Below are positions 9,901 through 22,700 of a DNA stretch of 64,000 bases, one piece after another. The stretch lies in contig NC_080071.1 in assembly GCF_949987535.1 (NCBI RefSeq), positions 24,823,032-24,887,031 of the forward strand. Direction: 5' to 3'. Origin of the DNA: Balaenoptera acutorostrata. Lineage: Eukaryota; Chordata; Mammalia; Artiodactyla; Balaenopteridae. A program made the position numbers and the translations under genes. Every line of letters begins with the position of its first letter. Position 1 is the stretch's first letter. The notes beneath the pieces were generated by a model that worked only from the letters and a program-made list of their open reading frames with translations, was not told the DNA's origin and made no database searches.

Positions 9901-11521
9901 AAACTAAACATTATTACACCAGTTATAAAGAATAGGTAGGTGGCTATATGGAACTTCATAAAAATGAGCAAACAAAAAATCAAAATAGGAATTTAGGGTA
10001 AAATGATCCAATACAGAAGGTGAACACCAGGGTTCTGAGGATGGGTAAATTACTAACGTGGACTGACTAAAATAAACCAAATTACTCACTTTCGATTAAA
10101 TATTAAAAACTATGCTGTGAGATAAGAAAAGAGTACTTTGAGAAGAAAATGTTAAGAAGAGACTATCAAAAACACAATAGACAAATTAAAACCACAATGG
10201 GAGCAATAATTAGATGACTGGTATATACCTAGGTGTAATGTTAGCTATCCTCTTTCATCAAAAATATTTTTATAGTTATTGCTAATTACTTTCCATGAAA
10301 GCTGATGAAGGAGAAATAGAAAAACTAAAAATTCTAATTTTCTAGCTTTTTCTATTTGTGTAGATTGAGATGCCAACACCTTTCCTTCTTTGGCGTATTC
10401 TAATGGTATGTAGAAATTTTTTATTTTCTGTGCATAAAACACAAATATCAAATCTAAATATTGTATTCGAGAGGTATGAAACAAACATTTTCTAACAAGA
10501 GCTAAATGTTCTTGTGTTATTGGATAGACAAGGGAAATTTTTATAACCAACCACTTCTCTTGACTATCTTTGCACTTTCATTGTGTGAATGCCATTTTTG
10601 TAAGTATTAATTATTACGAATTATAGCAAATGAAATGATTATTTGCAAACTGATAAATGAGTACTTGGGACTTGGTTTAGAGGCCCCAGGCATTTCTCTT
10701 GCTGCACACAGCTATGGATAGAAAGGATATTTCAAAATTTGGAAGATGAAATAGTACCAAAACCTAGAAATTGATTTTAGAAAGCTGTCAGAACCCTGGG
10801 GTGCGGGTAGATAAAGACATCGCCTGCATTTTAGGTTACAATGTTCTGACATCTACAAGCATCTGACTTAGCAGACTTTTTTTAAAGTGGTGCTTAAAAG
10901 TGTTGGTATGGAACATAAGTAGATAATGCAAATATGTTACTGACCCCTACCAATAGTTGCAATTATGCAAATTTTAAAACCTTCATCTTTTGTAATTAGG
11001 TATAGTGGGCTTATGTAGTTAAGTTCTCCACTGGCTAGTTCAAATTCCCTAACCTGCTGAGAGCTTTCCTCCTAAAAATAATGTACTTCAAAGACACAAA
11101 AATATGCATTCTGCAAAGGAATGACAGAGATGTTTATGATGAAAAGGAAAGACATGACATCCTGAATAACTGCTAGTGACAAATTCCTTGTTTGTCATTT
11201 AAGAAATGTGCTTTTATGAAGAGCTGAGATTCTTTGACAATAATTTAGTATATTGTTGAATTGGTCATAAGAGTAATGATTTTTTTAATTAATATACTCC
11301 AACTTGCTAGAAATAAAAAAATTTTGACTTGAGTGCTAGAAGGGAAGAATGATGTCTATAGTAAATTTTACATAGAATCAAAAATTATCCTTTTTAGATA
11401 GATAATGTCTTAGTCATTTCCTAATGGACACTATAAGAATGTCATTATCCATACTACTGAAGACATAGAATGTATAATACCATTACCTGCACATCCCGCA
11501 ACCACGAAAACACAAAGTTTT
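9901..11521. other. unannotated AT-rich DNA
   Basis: No repeat family or gene recognised. A minus-strand open frame of 101 codons (10245-10550) has no recognisable domain. Confidence 0.45.
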
Positions 11522-11638
11522 CAGTAGAATTATACATATATGATCTATATATGTATATATATATACACACACATTATACATACACTTAAAACATATTTTA
11601 AAGTTTACATGTAATTAAACATTGTAATATATTGTGTA

Positions 11639-11689
<51 letters not shown>

Positions 11690-11690
11690 C
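11522..11690 (+). repeat. compound AT / TG simple-repeat region
   Basis: TATATA and (CA) tracts at 11530-11575, then (TG)n from about 11634 running directly into (TA)n to about 11684. Alternating purine-pyrimidine throughout. Confidence 0.9.
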
Positions 11691-11694
11691 TAAC

Positions 11695-13322
11695 ACTTTT
11701 GTTTCTTTATAAAAAATAAAGACTCCAGAGTCATGTTGGTATGCCTAAGTTTTTAATTAAGCAGTTAAACTGAATTGAGTAGTTAGAATAGGAGCATTCT
11801 ACATTTTTTTCAGGGATAGGTCTAGTATCTTGGTAGGTTACACTCTAAATAAATTATGTATGTTATCTTTATTTTCTAATTTAATACCAGGCTATGTTTA
11901 AGGACATAAAGGTCATTCCACAAGAGGAAAAGGAACGTACAAAAAGTCAATTCAAGCTTATTTTCCCTTAAATGAATCAGTCATTGAGACAAGGGAAGAT
12001 AGGAAAGAAACAGCTGCTATGATTTTATAGGAAGAAAAAGTATTCAATGGAAAGCATCCGCAGACTTGTAGGCCATGAGACAATTTTGGATAGTAGCTTT
12101 AGAAATAGGGCTTGCAGCTTATTGTCTACATGATCTTCCCCAAGCATTTTATCTACTAGCTCCCCAGGGATTAATAGAAGACGATCTAATTTGGCTGGTG
12201 ATTAAAAACAGTAATCAGCTGTTGGTTCAAATAATGAAGGCTAAGATAAAATGAAAGACTTGCTGAAGATAGATTTGATCTGTCCCTATTTCAATTATTT
12301 CCCAAACAGTGAATTCACAAAATTTTTCTATTAAAATATCAGTAATTTATACCCATTTAAAAAAAAGATGTAAAAATATAGAAACTACCCAATGCAAATT
12401 AATTGTAGTGTTTTATTAGAATGTGTGTACCCTGGTCATGTACCTTGTTTGATTACAAATTCTTTAAAACAACATGCTTTGTTTAGTTCTACCCTTAGAT
12501 TCAGTACAGAATCCATCTGTTCCGAATACTCCTTTCCATGACCCGAATGGATTGACCACATTTTGGTTAAAAAATAATACAATAATTTGCGACAGTGCGG
12601 GCAGAAATATTGACTAGTGGACAAGCATTATTTTTAAATATTTGTTTGCTACATATTTCAGTACTTCACTAATCTGAAATTAGGGCAAAATCACCCATAT
12701 TTACTTCTATATGTGGTTGAGCACCAGGAAAATTAGTCTTTGAAAACAAAACAAAACAAACACAAAACAGAAAAACCAGATCATCAACACAAGGTGGCAC
12801 TATGGACCAGTCTCTTAAGAGTAAGAGTTTGTGTTTAAGCAATTTCTCGCTTATCTCTCCAAGATTGATTTATATAATTCAACCTTTTAATTTTGTATCT
12901 AATTTTTCTCTTACAAATCTGGCAATTAAATGGGGAATGGGGTTTTCTTAATTTAAAGAAAAATGCAAATTTGGAGCCTGCCAGTGGGTATTTTTATATA
13001 ATCAGTTATTACAAATTAAACCTCTAGGTATCCCTACTGTCCTGACAACACACACACACACATATATATTTCCCACTTTTCTTCAAAATGTACACCATTC
13101 ATGTATTCCTCTTACCATCTCGTGAATGGACTCCTTATCTGTACTGATATGACCATCTCCCTATTCTGTTTCACCTAGGATCCGATTTCTTCCTATTTTA
13201 GTCCATCATATACACCATCATAATAATCATTTTATTTAAGGCCATTCTCATGTCACCACTATTTCTATAAAGTATTTTCTATCAATCAACATCTTCCATG
13301 GACATCCCATTATGTATTAGTT
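11695..13322. other. unannotated AT-rich DNA
   Basis: No gene or named repeat. It contains a short AAAAC-type tract near 12745-12770 and a short (CA)n near 13049-13062. Confidence 0.45.
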
Positions 13323-13337
13323 TAAATATAAATTCTT
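13323..13337 (+). repeat. target-site duplication, left copy
   Basis: TAAATATAAATTCTT, identical to 13703-13717. Confidence 0.93.
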
Positions 13338-13702
13338 TTTTTTTTTTTTTATAAATTTATTTATTTTATTTATTTATTTTTGGTTGTGTTGGGTCTTCGT
13401 TGCTGTGTGTGGGCTTTCTCTAGTTGCGGCGAGCGGGGGCTACTCTTCATTGTGGTGCGCAGGCTTCTCATTGCAGTGGCTTCTCTTGTTGTGGAGCACG
13501 GGCTCTAGGCGCATGGGCTTCAGTAGTTGTGGCACTTGGGCTCAGTAGTTGTGGCTCACAGGCTCTAGAGCGCAGGCTCAGTAGCTGTGGCGCACGAGCT
13601 TAGTTGCTCTGCGGCATGTGGGATCTTCCCGGACCAGGGCTCGAACCCGTGTCCCCTGCATTGGCAGGAGGATTCTTAACCACTGCGCCACCAGGGAAGC
13701 CC
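13338..13702 (-). mobile_element. CHR-type SINE, long form, full length
   Basis: Reverse orientation: poly-T and ATTTATTT tail on the left, tRNA-like head 'CACTGCGCCACCAGGGAAGCCC' on the right, B-box complement GGGCTCGAACC near 13637. A perfect 15-bp target duplication frames it. Contains the doubled block of the long subtype. Confidence 0.96.
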
Positions 13703-13717
13703 TAAATATAAATTCTT
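13703..13717 (+). repeat. target-site duplication, right copy
   Basis: TAAATATAAATTCTT, identical to 13323-13337. Confidence 0.93.
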
Positions 13718-15439
13718 AATTTGATATTCAATTCCATCCCCGTCTTAATTCCAAGACACTGGTGTATGTATCCACACACACACGCTGCTACACACACATG
13801 CTGCTACTTTTTCTCACTTCTCCAGCCAGACAAGTTCCATTATCTATCATTTAAAAATATTATGGGAATTCCTGTCATTTGTAAGGCCTTTTTCCTAATA
13901 CTTGTGATATCTGCCCCCCAGAACGATTGTTCATTGGTGTTAATCAATTTCTTTAAATTCCTTCCCAGCGCTCATCATCTTGAATGAGTCTAAATCTGTG
14001 TTCCTCCAGCGCATAAGCCGACATTCTGTGGCACATTCATAAACATTATTCTTATGTGAAATATTCATACAATATTTAATGACAGATTATTATTTACAAT
14101 GGTCTACAGCTGCTCGGGGGCCTGTTTTTCTTTTCGTAAGAATATTATAGCTCTATTATTTTGTGCTTTCCAATCATTTCAAGTATATGGTGTAATACAT
14201 TTAGTTAGTATTTGACACAAGTTCAGAGAATAAATGTGTGAGCCTAATTTTTCTAATAACTTAAAACTGGTAATACTGAAGAATACAGACACACACATGT
14301 ACAAACATATATATATAGGGAAAAAATTTAATTATGAAATAAGTATATATTAATAAAAGTACACTTATTTAATGCAAGTTTCAAAAGTATATTTAAAGAT
14401 AGAGTACAAGAGTCAATATTGTTACTTAATATTTATTGAGGTTCTTAAACATGAGCTGTACTCAGCAGAATACAGAATTAGATAAAAATCTAGTGGAGCA
14501 AGTTTCCTAATTTCACTTCTGCTGTTCAAACAATGAGAACAGCAGCTAAAGATAATAACAACTTCTAAGTGTTAAATATTTAAGATTATACTCAAATTTT
14601 ATATATCATAAACTGCATAATTAGCACATATAACCACAAAAAGTTTTGGATATAAACTTTTAAGATTATAAATAGAAAGTCAGATGTCTTTTTGCAATGT
14701 TTCTTTTAAATATATTACAGATATAAGTTAATGTCATGTGCTGAAAACGATATTTTAACTTAGGAACATTTTCTCTCACATTCCATGAAACAATTTTATT
14801 TAAATGCTTGTTATGCATCTTCAACATCAATTGCTTTGTTGTCAATTGAGTTGGATCTCTGTCATCTGGAAAGATTTCCTAGAAAGCTTTATCTGTTTGT
14901 TCAGGTAGTTTATTTGATACAGAGAGCTTTAGAATCAATATATGATGCTGTTATTGGAGCTTTTATCCCAAGTTATAACTTCCCATTTGTATAACATTAG
15001 GAAAGTTTCAGATTTCTGTTCTTGCTGTCATTAGTTTTCTTTGTTTATTTTTTTAGTAATGGAGTTTTATAGTATGGGATCTCTGTAACATAATCAGTCA
15101 CTCTCTTGTTTTTTAAAGTGATCTGTAAAAGATTTATGTAAAATGGCATCTAACACAATTGGGAGGTTTTTGTCCCGAAGATAATAAGTAAACCTATGTT
15201 TAACCCCTTAAAAAAATGTCTAGAGATTATAGGTAAGCTCTTTAATCATCCAAAACTAACACTAATAACGAAATAACTCAATTATAAGGTATGTTCTCTC
15301 TTTTAAAGGAAAAATTGGGGGAAAAACCTTTTGTTTTTGGACACATATGATCTTATTCAACCAGTTCCTCAATTGTATCCAGATAATACATTCCAAAACA
15401 AATAGCATGCAACTTATGTTGGCTGAGAATGGAGTTCAG
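13718..15439. other. unannotated AT-rich DNA
   Basis: No gene recognised. Short CA tracts near 13771-13800. A piece near 14430-14510 ('AATATTTATTGAGG') faintly resembles an L2 end but is too diverged to call. Confidence 0.4.
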
Positions 15440-15600
15440 CTTAATATAATATTATATATACATACACTATTATTATATATATATATAGTGTGTATATGTA
15501 TTATGTATATAACATATAATATATATAATATATATAATACATAGTGCATGTATAGTATACTATATATATATACTTATGTATATAGTGTGTATACACTATT
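15440..15600. repeat. AT-rich palindromic low-complexity tract
   Basis: Almost pure TATA/ATAT sequence with embedded mirror and inverted repeats such as AGTGTGTATACACT near 15584-15597. See findings. Confidence 0.85.
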
Positions 15601-15679
15601 CATTTTCAACAACTTGGAAATATGAAAATAGGTGGGGCGATATATGTAAACAGAGAAGTAGCTGCTTCTTGAGCAGAGT

Positions 15680-15895
15680 CAGTGTAGCATAGTGGTTCTG
15701 TGCACTTACTCTGGAATCAGCCTGCCTGGATTTGAATATCACCTATACCATTTACTGCTGTGTGGTCTTGGGCAAATTGTTACCTGCTCTGTGCATCAGT
15801 AGTAATACCAATGCCTACCTGATAGAGTTACTTAGAAGATTATATAAATTAATGTCATAAAGTACCTAGCTAGTGGCCGGTACCTGTTTATAGTG
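15680..15895 (+). mobile_element. MIR, near full length
   Basis: Sense MIR landmarks in order: 'CAGTGTAGCATAGTGG', 'CTCTGGAATCAGCCTGCCTGG', 'TGTGTGGTCTTGGGCAAATTGTTA', then a diverged end with 'AAGTACCTAGC'. The best-preserved MIR in the window. Confidence 0.85.
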
Positions 15896-17999
15896 AGGGC
15901 TACAAAACTGTGCATTAAAAACAAAAACAAAAGAAGAATAATTAAATGAGTGATGCAATTATCTTTTGTGTCTGCACATGCTTTTTTATTTTTTCTTTTT
16001 AAATTCTGTATAGTAGAAAAGATGTCTATTTTTGGAGACTTTTGGAGAGTGGCCCTCTTTAATCTCATATGCACTGTATCTCATCACTTTGTGTATTGTA
16101 GGTCTTGCCTTCTTTTCATGTCTTAATTTCTAAGACTTTTGCCCTTCTTATGTGGCCATCTTTCTAATGTGACTTTATGTTGACTTTGCTGTTTGGGGCA
16201 TTTTATGTTTTCCTGTTTCTACATTTAATTCTAAGCTGCAAATTTTTCAATTTAAATCTTAATATGCAATTTTATTGAAACAGTGGATCACAGGGGCATG
16301 TTTTATACTCTTTTAAGAAGTTAGTAAATATTAATTTAAATATTTTAAAATTGGTTTAAAGCATAATTCTGACTCTGTTCTACTTAATCATTGACAAAAT
16401 ATTTTCAAATTCTGCTTAAACTAAATTCATTTTAAGGAAATTTTTAAATATGAAAAAATCAAATTCACCTTTCTAAGGCTCAAGGTAATTTTAAACATCT
16501 TCTAAAAATATAATATATTTTGGCATGAAATTCCCACTGAGAATCCTTCATGCTCTAGTACATTCTAAAACTCATCCAAATTATTTTCCAAATAGTTAAA
16601 ATGGTAGAACAGGTTTGAGCTGAAGAGAAAAAAATATCTTAGAGCTATAAAAGTGGTTCAACACATCCTTGTTAAAATAAATTCAGCATATAGACAATGA
16701 ATAATGTTTCTTTTCTTGATGTAACAAAAACATGAAGAGTTTTTTGTCTGTATTATAATTACTAATGTCCTGTTTAAACAAACATCTAATCAGGACAATA
16801 TGTACTTTAGACACTCAGATAAAAAAGATCACCTTTGCTTAGTTTCATTATGATCTAGCATACTTTCTAACTAGCTTCTGAAAGCACTCCACAATAACTC
16901 TATCTTGGCTATTTCCTAGTTGTTCCTTTGTTCATAGTGTTGTCTGGATTCCACAGATTTTAAAAAACAATGGCACTTTTGGTTTATTATCTGCCAACAA
17001 ACATGCCTGTCAAACAACTAGGGAAACCAGTGACATTCTTCTCTGACATGCTTAGATTCAAATTGTTTGATATGGCTTATAACAAAGCCACTAAATATTC
17101 AATGTTGGATTACATTTGTAAATGGGCTATTAAAGTGACAGGAACATTCAATAAACAAAACCAGTGAGTTAGGGATATCCAGTCTTCCAGTTCTTTTCCA
17201 AGAAACTCAAAGTGTTTACTTTGTCTCTTATTACTTAGATGCTAAGAACTTTCTTTTATTTTACCCTTTGGTGCAGGGTAAGTAGCCAGAATCCTGGAGC
17301 AAGAGAATCCCATCAGACAATAGACTGTTTTTCACCTGAGGTCAATTGGCCCTTTCAAGGCGCTAAAGCCACTAAAGTGGCCTATACCATATAAAGCTGC
17401 TGAAAGGGAACTAGAGTGACAGCCATGTGTCCTGAGTCCACAGTAATGCAACTGATTGGCTGCCTTTACTGCTTTGGCCTATCCTTCTAGGCCCTGTCCT
17501 CACATGGGCCAATTTACCCAGAGGGATGGATAGATGTCTAGCTAACAACTGTTCTTGTATCTGAGTCATCATAATTAAACCCTTAATGGCAATCATGAAA
17601 ATATCCTTTCACTGGTTAGGTAATTGCAGACACAAAGAATAAAAGCTTAACTATAATTGTAGGCCTTGTTGCCAGCTGAATATTGAAATGTGTTAGTATT
17701 GTGATTAATTAATGTCCCAATGTGGCTTGTAGCCAATGCTTAATGTACACTCTAGAAAACCATAACAAAAAGCATAAACAAAGCTTAATTCTCTAATAGG
17801 ATTTTAATTCTGCTTGCATTGAGAATATATAAGCTTTGCCATTTGGAACTTAAGCCATGACAAAGGGTAGATTCCTATAGAAACTAAGTTTGAACGGAAG
17901 ATAATGTGATAAAGCTTACCCACCTGGAAATAAAATCATCTGCTTCTATATCCGGCTCTTGCCTTTGGCAAGTAACTTTTATCAGAGTCCATTTTGTTA
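15896..17999. other. unannotated DNA
   Basis: No named repeat or gene recognised over about 2.1 kb. Open frames of 60-80 codons only. Confidence 0.4.
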
Positions 18000-18220
18000 C
18001 CTGTTAGGGATGTATCAATCAACTATTCCTGCTTAAGAAAACATCCCATAACTCAGTGGCCTAAAACAGCCATCATTTATTCTTGTCCCTGCAACTGCCA
18101 AGTAATAGTGCCACCTCCCTCTGCCAACAATTCACTTTGAGAGTGGAGTAGAGGTCATGGCACAGGGGTCATGGCAAGCAAAGGCGAGCTAGAGGTTTCC
18201 AGATTCTAGGACTGTGATAC
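18000..18220. repeat. ancient interspersed repeat, family uncertain
   Basis: 'AACTCAGTGGCCTAAAACAGCCATCATTTATTC' is a phrase familiar from old mammalian interspersed repeats ('cttagtggcttaaaacaacaatcatttatt'). I cannot name the family safely. Confidence 0.45.
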
Positions 18221-18394
18221 TTGAACAATTAAATGTGGAAGGAAGTCATAGGAAAGTGGAGAGATGGAACTGTATCATTGCCGTACTCTTTTCTGTTCTA
18301 ATATTATATTAGAAGTGAATTGAGCTGAGGAAGAGGTGATAGTAACAGACAATTTTAACAAACACTACATTTTTATCCTTTTTGTTAAGTAATT

Positions 18395-18770
18395 TGTAGG
18401 CTTGTGGCAGAGCTGCAGGGTTCTTCTTCTTCCTGGGAATACATCTAGAATACATTCCCCAGAGTCTACTGCAGTTGTTGCAGTGGTGTAATGGATTTCT
18501 GGCCAATGGATTGTGAGCAGAGGAGATATGTATCATTTCTGGGACCAAGGCAATTAAAAATGTGTTTACTTTCTACTCACTCGCTTTCCCATCTAGCCAT
18601 TTAATACAGAAAAGAACAAAGTCCTCGAAAATGGTTGAGCCACATAAGCCTTCTATTTCTGTGAAGCAGACCTCTACTGCCAACCATATTGGATTATGAT
18701 GTTTGAAAAATAAACCTTTAGTGTTTAAGCTACTAAGAATTTGGAATTGTTATTGCCATTAACATATGCT
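18395..18770 (+). mobile_element. 5' LTR of a MaLR-like element
   Basis: Begins near 'GGCTTGTGGCAGAG' and carries 'TCTGGCCAATGGATTGTGAGCAGAGGAG' and a 3' part 'ATAAACCTTTAGTGTTTAAGCTACTAAG', an arrangement typical of old MaLR/ERVL-type LTRs. The counterpart at 19957-20345 has the same start (TGGCAGAG at 18405 and 19967), the same order of landmarks and nearly the same length (about 350-365 bp). Diverged; the limits are estimates. Confidence 0.55.
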
Positions 18771-19956
18771 GACCAAAAGAGAAGATGATGCCGAGAGTGG
18801 GATGTTAATATAAAATATCCAAAAATATTCAGCAATAGGCTTAATGAGTGGGCCATGTGTAATGAAGAACCAATCAATATTGGAGGCCAATAGGCTGGAG
18901 AGCCTTGATATTCCTTGGCAAAATATTTGGTAATACTGCTGGCATGATACTTTGGAAGGCAGACCTTGTGCCATTGAGTAGGCAGCTCTAGGAAAATTGG
19001 AAAGAAGCACTATATTAGCATGTATTAGATGACTATTGGTGACTTTGGCAAGGTATTAAATGAAATGGATTAGCTATAGAGAATAATTGGTGAACAGTAA
19101 CAAAACTGAGCTAAGAAGATCAGAAGTTTTGGAACTTGATTCTAGGCAGCCAATAATAAGATATAGTATGGAAAAAGATTGAATAATGAAGATTTAGAGG
19201 TATTAACAGTTGAAGACAGCAATTCAGCCATGTGGCAAAGATAACAGTTTGATTCTAGATGGCCTCAAGTTAGCACTGTTGAGGCAGAGAAGCAGGAGGG
19301 GAAAAGAAGAAATAAATCAGGCTTAAGAACTGTCTAGGAAGGAATATAGTTACTGGCACATGGATTTAATTAGACGTCAATGAGTCTTAGTCCTACCATG
19401 TTTTTGTGAAAACTCTCTCAAACAACAACAATAACAAAACCATGAGCCCAGGCTAAACAGAGCCTTGGATTGTTCAAGCTGTGAAACAAATTGTGGGCAC
19501 CCAAGCTCACCCCATTGGAAACAGTCTGCAAAAACTGCACAGTCTCCAAGGAGGGCACACACCCCAATGTCCACTTCAGATGTAATATGGAGAATAACTG
19601 ATGAAGAACAAACTTCCAGAGGTAAGGGAGAAGGGACACCAATAACAATGGGTAAATGAATCCCTTCCAGAGAGTAGCATGAGCCAAACTAAAGCACTAA
19701 CTTCTCAGTTGCTAGGGTAGGTAACATTAAGCATGTCTGCCCATTGGGTATGGGAGCAGGAAACTTATCTGTTAAGTACATGTGTCCACAGACAATGAGG
19801 AGCCACAACTGGACTGATGGAGAGTGCTGTCCATCATGTGGATAGCTCAGGCTTAGCACTGGATGCAAAGACTGGATTGAGTGTTCAATCCTGGAAGAGG
19901 GATGTATTTGCTCTGTATGTTGAGAAAAAGAGATAATTAACATTTCCTGGTTAGAA
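18771..19956 (+). mobile_element. internal region of a MaLR-like element, decayed
   Basis: Starts just after the 5' LTR with 'GAGAGTGGGATGTTAATATAAAATATCCAAAAAT', which resembles the opening of MaLR internal sequences. Further right, 'GAATAACTGATGAAGAACAAACTTCCAGAGGTAAG' also fits that kind of internal region. MaLR internal parts are non-coding or only gag-derived; no open frame here is long enough to encode a retroviral product, and overlapping frames of 60-90 codons are random. Confidence 0.5.
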
Positions 19957-20345
19957 TGGCTGACTCTGGCAGAGGTTGCTAGTTCTCATCACTAAATGTG
20001 TTTGTTCTCTCCTTCTTGGCACCTCACTGGACTCAATTTTCCAGATTCCTTTGCAGATATGTAGAACCATACAACTGAAAAGAAAGAGGAGAAGTGATAT
20101 ATCATCCCCAGGTTTAGGTGGTAAAGAGTGAATATGTCTTCTCCTACATCTTTTTCTCATCCATACTATTAAATGCAGAGAAAAATGAGGACCTAGGAGA
20201 TGTTGGATCCACAGGAGGTAAGGATCCTGAGCCTCTCAATGATGGCAAGGAACAAATCCACATTGAATGATGACATGGAGAGCAAAAAATTTGAACTGTA
20301 TTAAGACACCGAGAATCTGGTTTCTTTTGTTACAGTGGCTTGAAC
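19957..20345 (+). mobile_element. 3' LTR of a MaLR-like element
   Basis: Shares with the 5' LTR the start TGGCAGAG, the middle 'AGAGGAGAAGTGATATATCA', 'TCCTACATCTTTTTCTCATCC' and the end 'AAGACACCGAGAATCTGGTTTCTTTTGTTACAG'. The two copies are strongly diverged, so the insertion is old. Confidence 0.5.
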
Positions 20346-20879
20346 ACCTTGCTTTAGTATCTATAAAGCATTATTTTTATATTTTAGGTTGATATCTTTA
20401 AAATTATAAATGTGCTTTAAATATTGGATGTCATTTTATTACATTAAATACATTTTGTAGCATCTTACTAGTTACGTTTATTTTGCAACTTTGTTTTTTT
20501 TTTTTTTTTTGGTTATTTACGACTTCCTTCCCATCAGATTAATTTCTCTATACTGGAATTCTATGTAAGATATCATAGGAACAGTGGGGTTATGTTATTA
20601 AATACCAAGCTAATCAAAGCCAGGATGCTAGTTTGATATGTATACTGCACTGTGCCATTCCACTTAAAAGTAGGTAATCTATTTGTATGGTAAGCATAAT
20701 TTTCTAATGCATAGTAATTTCTATCCATTTCTGTGGAATACATCTTTACCTAGAAAGGGAGTGTTAAAATTGGAGGAAGAGTGGTTGTTGAACTAAGATG
20801 GTATTGCTAAGTAGCCAGTGGGCACAAAACAATTATTTTTAATAACATCAGATGTTCATTGCATTCACAATTTGGAATG
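20346..20879. other. unannotated DNA with a T-run
   Basis: Unrecognised AT-rich sequence. A T-run of about 18 lies at 20493-20510, with no retroposon body recognised beside it. Confidence 0.4.
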
Positions 20880-21060
20880 GAACTCACTGACCATTCTAAT
20901 GCCATATCTAGTACAACCTCTTCATTATTCAAATAAAGAAACTGAGCCATAGAGCTGTGAATTAATTTTCCCAGTTTCACAAAGGTAGAAAATCAAGAGA
21001 CAGGCCCAGGAACCAGATCTCCTAATGCCTAACCCACTATTCTTTCCACTGCAACAAACT
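20880..21060 (-). mobile_element. MIR remnant
   Basis: 'CAAATAAAGAAACTGAGCCATAGAGC..TTTTCCCAGTTTCACAAAGGTAG..CAGGCCCAGGAACCAGATCTCCTAATGCC' matches the MIR reverse complement pattern. Confidence 0.55.
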
Positions 21061-21149
21061 TCAATCTACTATATATTATACGTCACAGGAACACAGATTT
21101 TGGCTTTTGTGAGTTACGCTACCTATTTAAAGATATTATTATAATATTC

Positions 21150-21480
21150 TTCTAAAAGTAATGTATATGTTTAATAAGAATCCAATAAAAATTCCAAAGG
21201 GATGATTTTAGAACCTGATATATTTTATTAGAAAGATTAAATAAACATTAATAGTTAAGAAAACGGTAAAAAAGAAAACTAATGATAGGGTATTTGCCAT
21301 ACAAGATTTTAAACTTTACTATAAAATTACACAATTAAAACAGTGTGATAATAATATTAGAATAAATATCATATTAATAAGATAGAATAAAACAGTCTAG
21401 AAACAGACTCTGCAAAGGAGTTGATATATTACAAGAGATGGTATTATAAATCAGATGAAATAAATAGTCTGTGACTATCA
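21150..21480 (+). mobile_element. ancient L1M ORF2 fragment
   Basis: Runs parallel to the late ORF2 part of old L1M elements: 'AATCCAATAAAAATTCCAAAGGGATGATTTTAGAACCTGA', then 'AGGGTATTTGCCATACAAGATTTTAAAC', 'CAATTAAAACAGTGTG', 'TCTAGAAACAGACTC' in that order. Heavily mutated and non-coding. Confidence 0.7.
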
Positions 21481-21959
21481 TCCACTTTTCATAAGCAAGT
21501 CTGACCAAGATCTAAATGCTGCTTTTCTAACGAGTAGACTGCATTGAGGGAGGAGAAAACCTCTATAAAAGCTAATGTTCAAAGCCTCTTTTGTTTAAAG
21601 GTAGTACAGGTTACTCTCTTTGATTCTGTGAAAGGCTAGAGAAAACTTTGGTTTCACTCAAAAGTTCAGAATTTTCATGAAATGTTACCACAGACCCATA
21701 AATTCAGAAAACCTCCTCCCCACCTCCAAAAAATCGCTAAGAAATAAAAAAAACAATAAGACCTATTTATTAATCCCTCTATAAGCATTCAGAAACTTCT
21801 CTCTCACAGCAAGTACAATAGCTCAGAGAAAGGATTCATCCCTAATTTGCATAAATCCTAGGACAATTAGATATACTAAGCTTATAAGGAAAAGAACAAA
21901 AACCAAAGCAGAAATATCAATAGCTTTTAGAACATAATCATCAATCTTCTATTTATTAA

Positions 21960-22700
21960 AATAACATAAAAGCAAACAATCTGGAAATATATTTACCGAT
22001 ATTTTTATTTAATATGCAAAATAAAGGGTTATATGAAAATACTTCATATAAAACCAACAAGAAAAACGCAAAGCCAATAGATGAGTAGAGAAAGGATGTG
22101 AACAAGAAATTCACAAATGAGTAAATGTAAAGGTTCTAATATGTTATAGAATAGAATGTAAGTATTTACAAGATTAATAACAATATTTAAAATACGTATT
22201 GCAAGTTTTTTAAAACATTGAAACGTTTGACCCATTAATCTCCCTTTGGACTCTAACTCGTAGTAAAATTTTTTTAAAGAAAAAAAGATTTACACACCTC
22301 ACAGTATTATTGGTAAAACTGACGTTTTAAATTACTCAGATAGAAATCAACCTGAATTAACCAATGTTGGAGAAATGTTAAATAAATTGCAATGGAATAT
22401 TATGTAACTCTTAAAATGAGAATTGGAAAGAGTTTTTGATAATTTTTATTTGGTTAAGTAGTATGGAAAATATGGAAATATTCATAAAATAATAGCACAG
22501 GCAAGACTGGAATAATTATGTATCAATATCTCAATTCTGTAAAAGGATATATTCATAAAAAAGACTAGAAGAAAATATCTGCCAAATAGAAAAGAGTCAA
22601 TAATGCTAAACACTAATTATGAGTGAGTGGCAATTTCTTTTTTATACTGCTCCAGATTTTCAAAATGTACATTTATTATTTCAACAATCAGAAAAATTTA
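21960..22700 (+). mobile_element. ancient L1M 3' ORF2/3' end fragment
   Basis: Follows the previous fragment in the same orientation: 'GCCAATAGATGAGTAGAGAAAGGATGTGAACAAGAAATTCACAAATGAG', then 'TTTGACCCATTAATCTCC', 'GAGAAATGTTAAATAAATTGCAATGGAATATTATGTAACTCTTAAAATGAG'. These are the usual end-of-ORF2 landmarks of L1, strongly diverged. Probably one insertion with 21150-21480. Confidence 0.7.
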
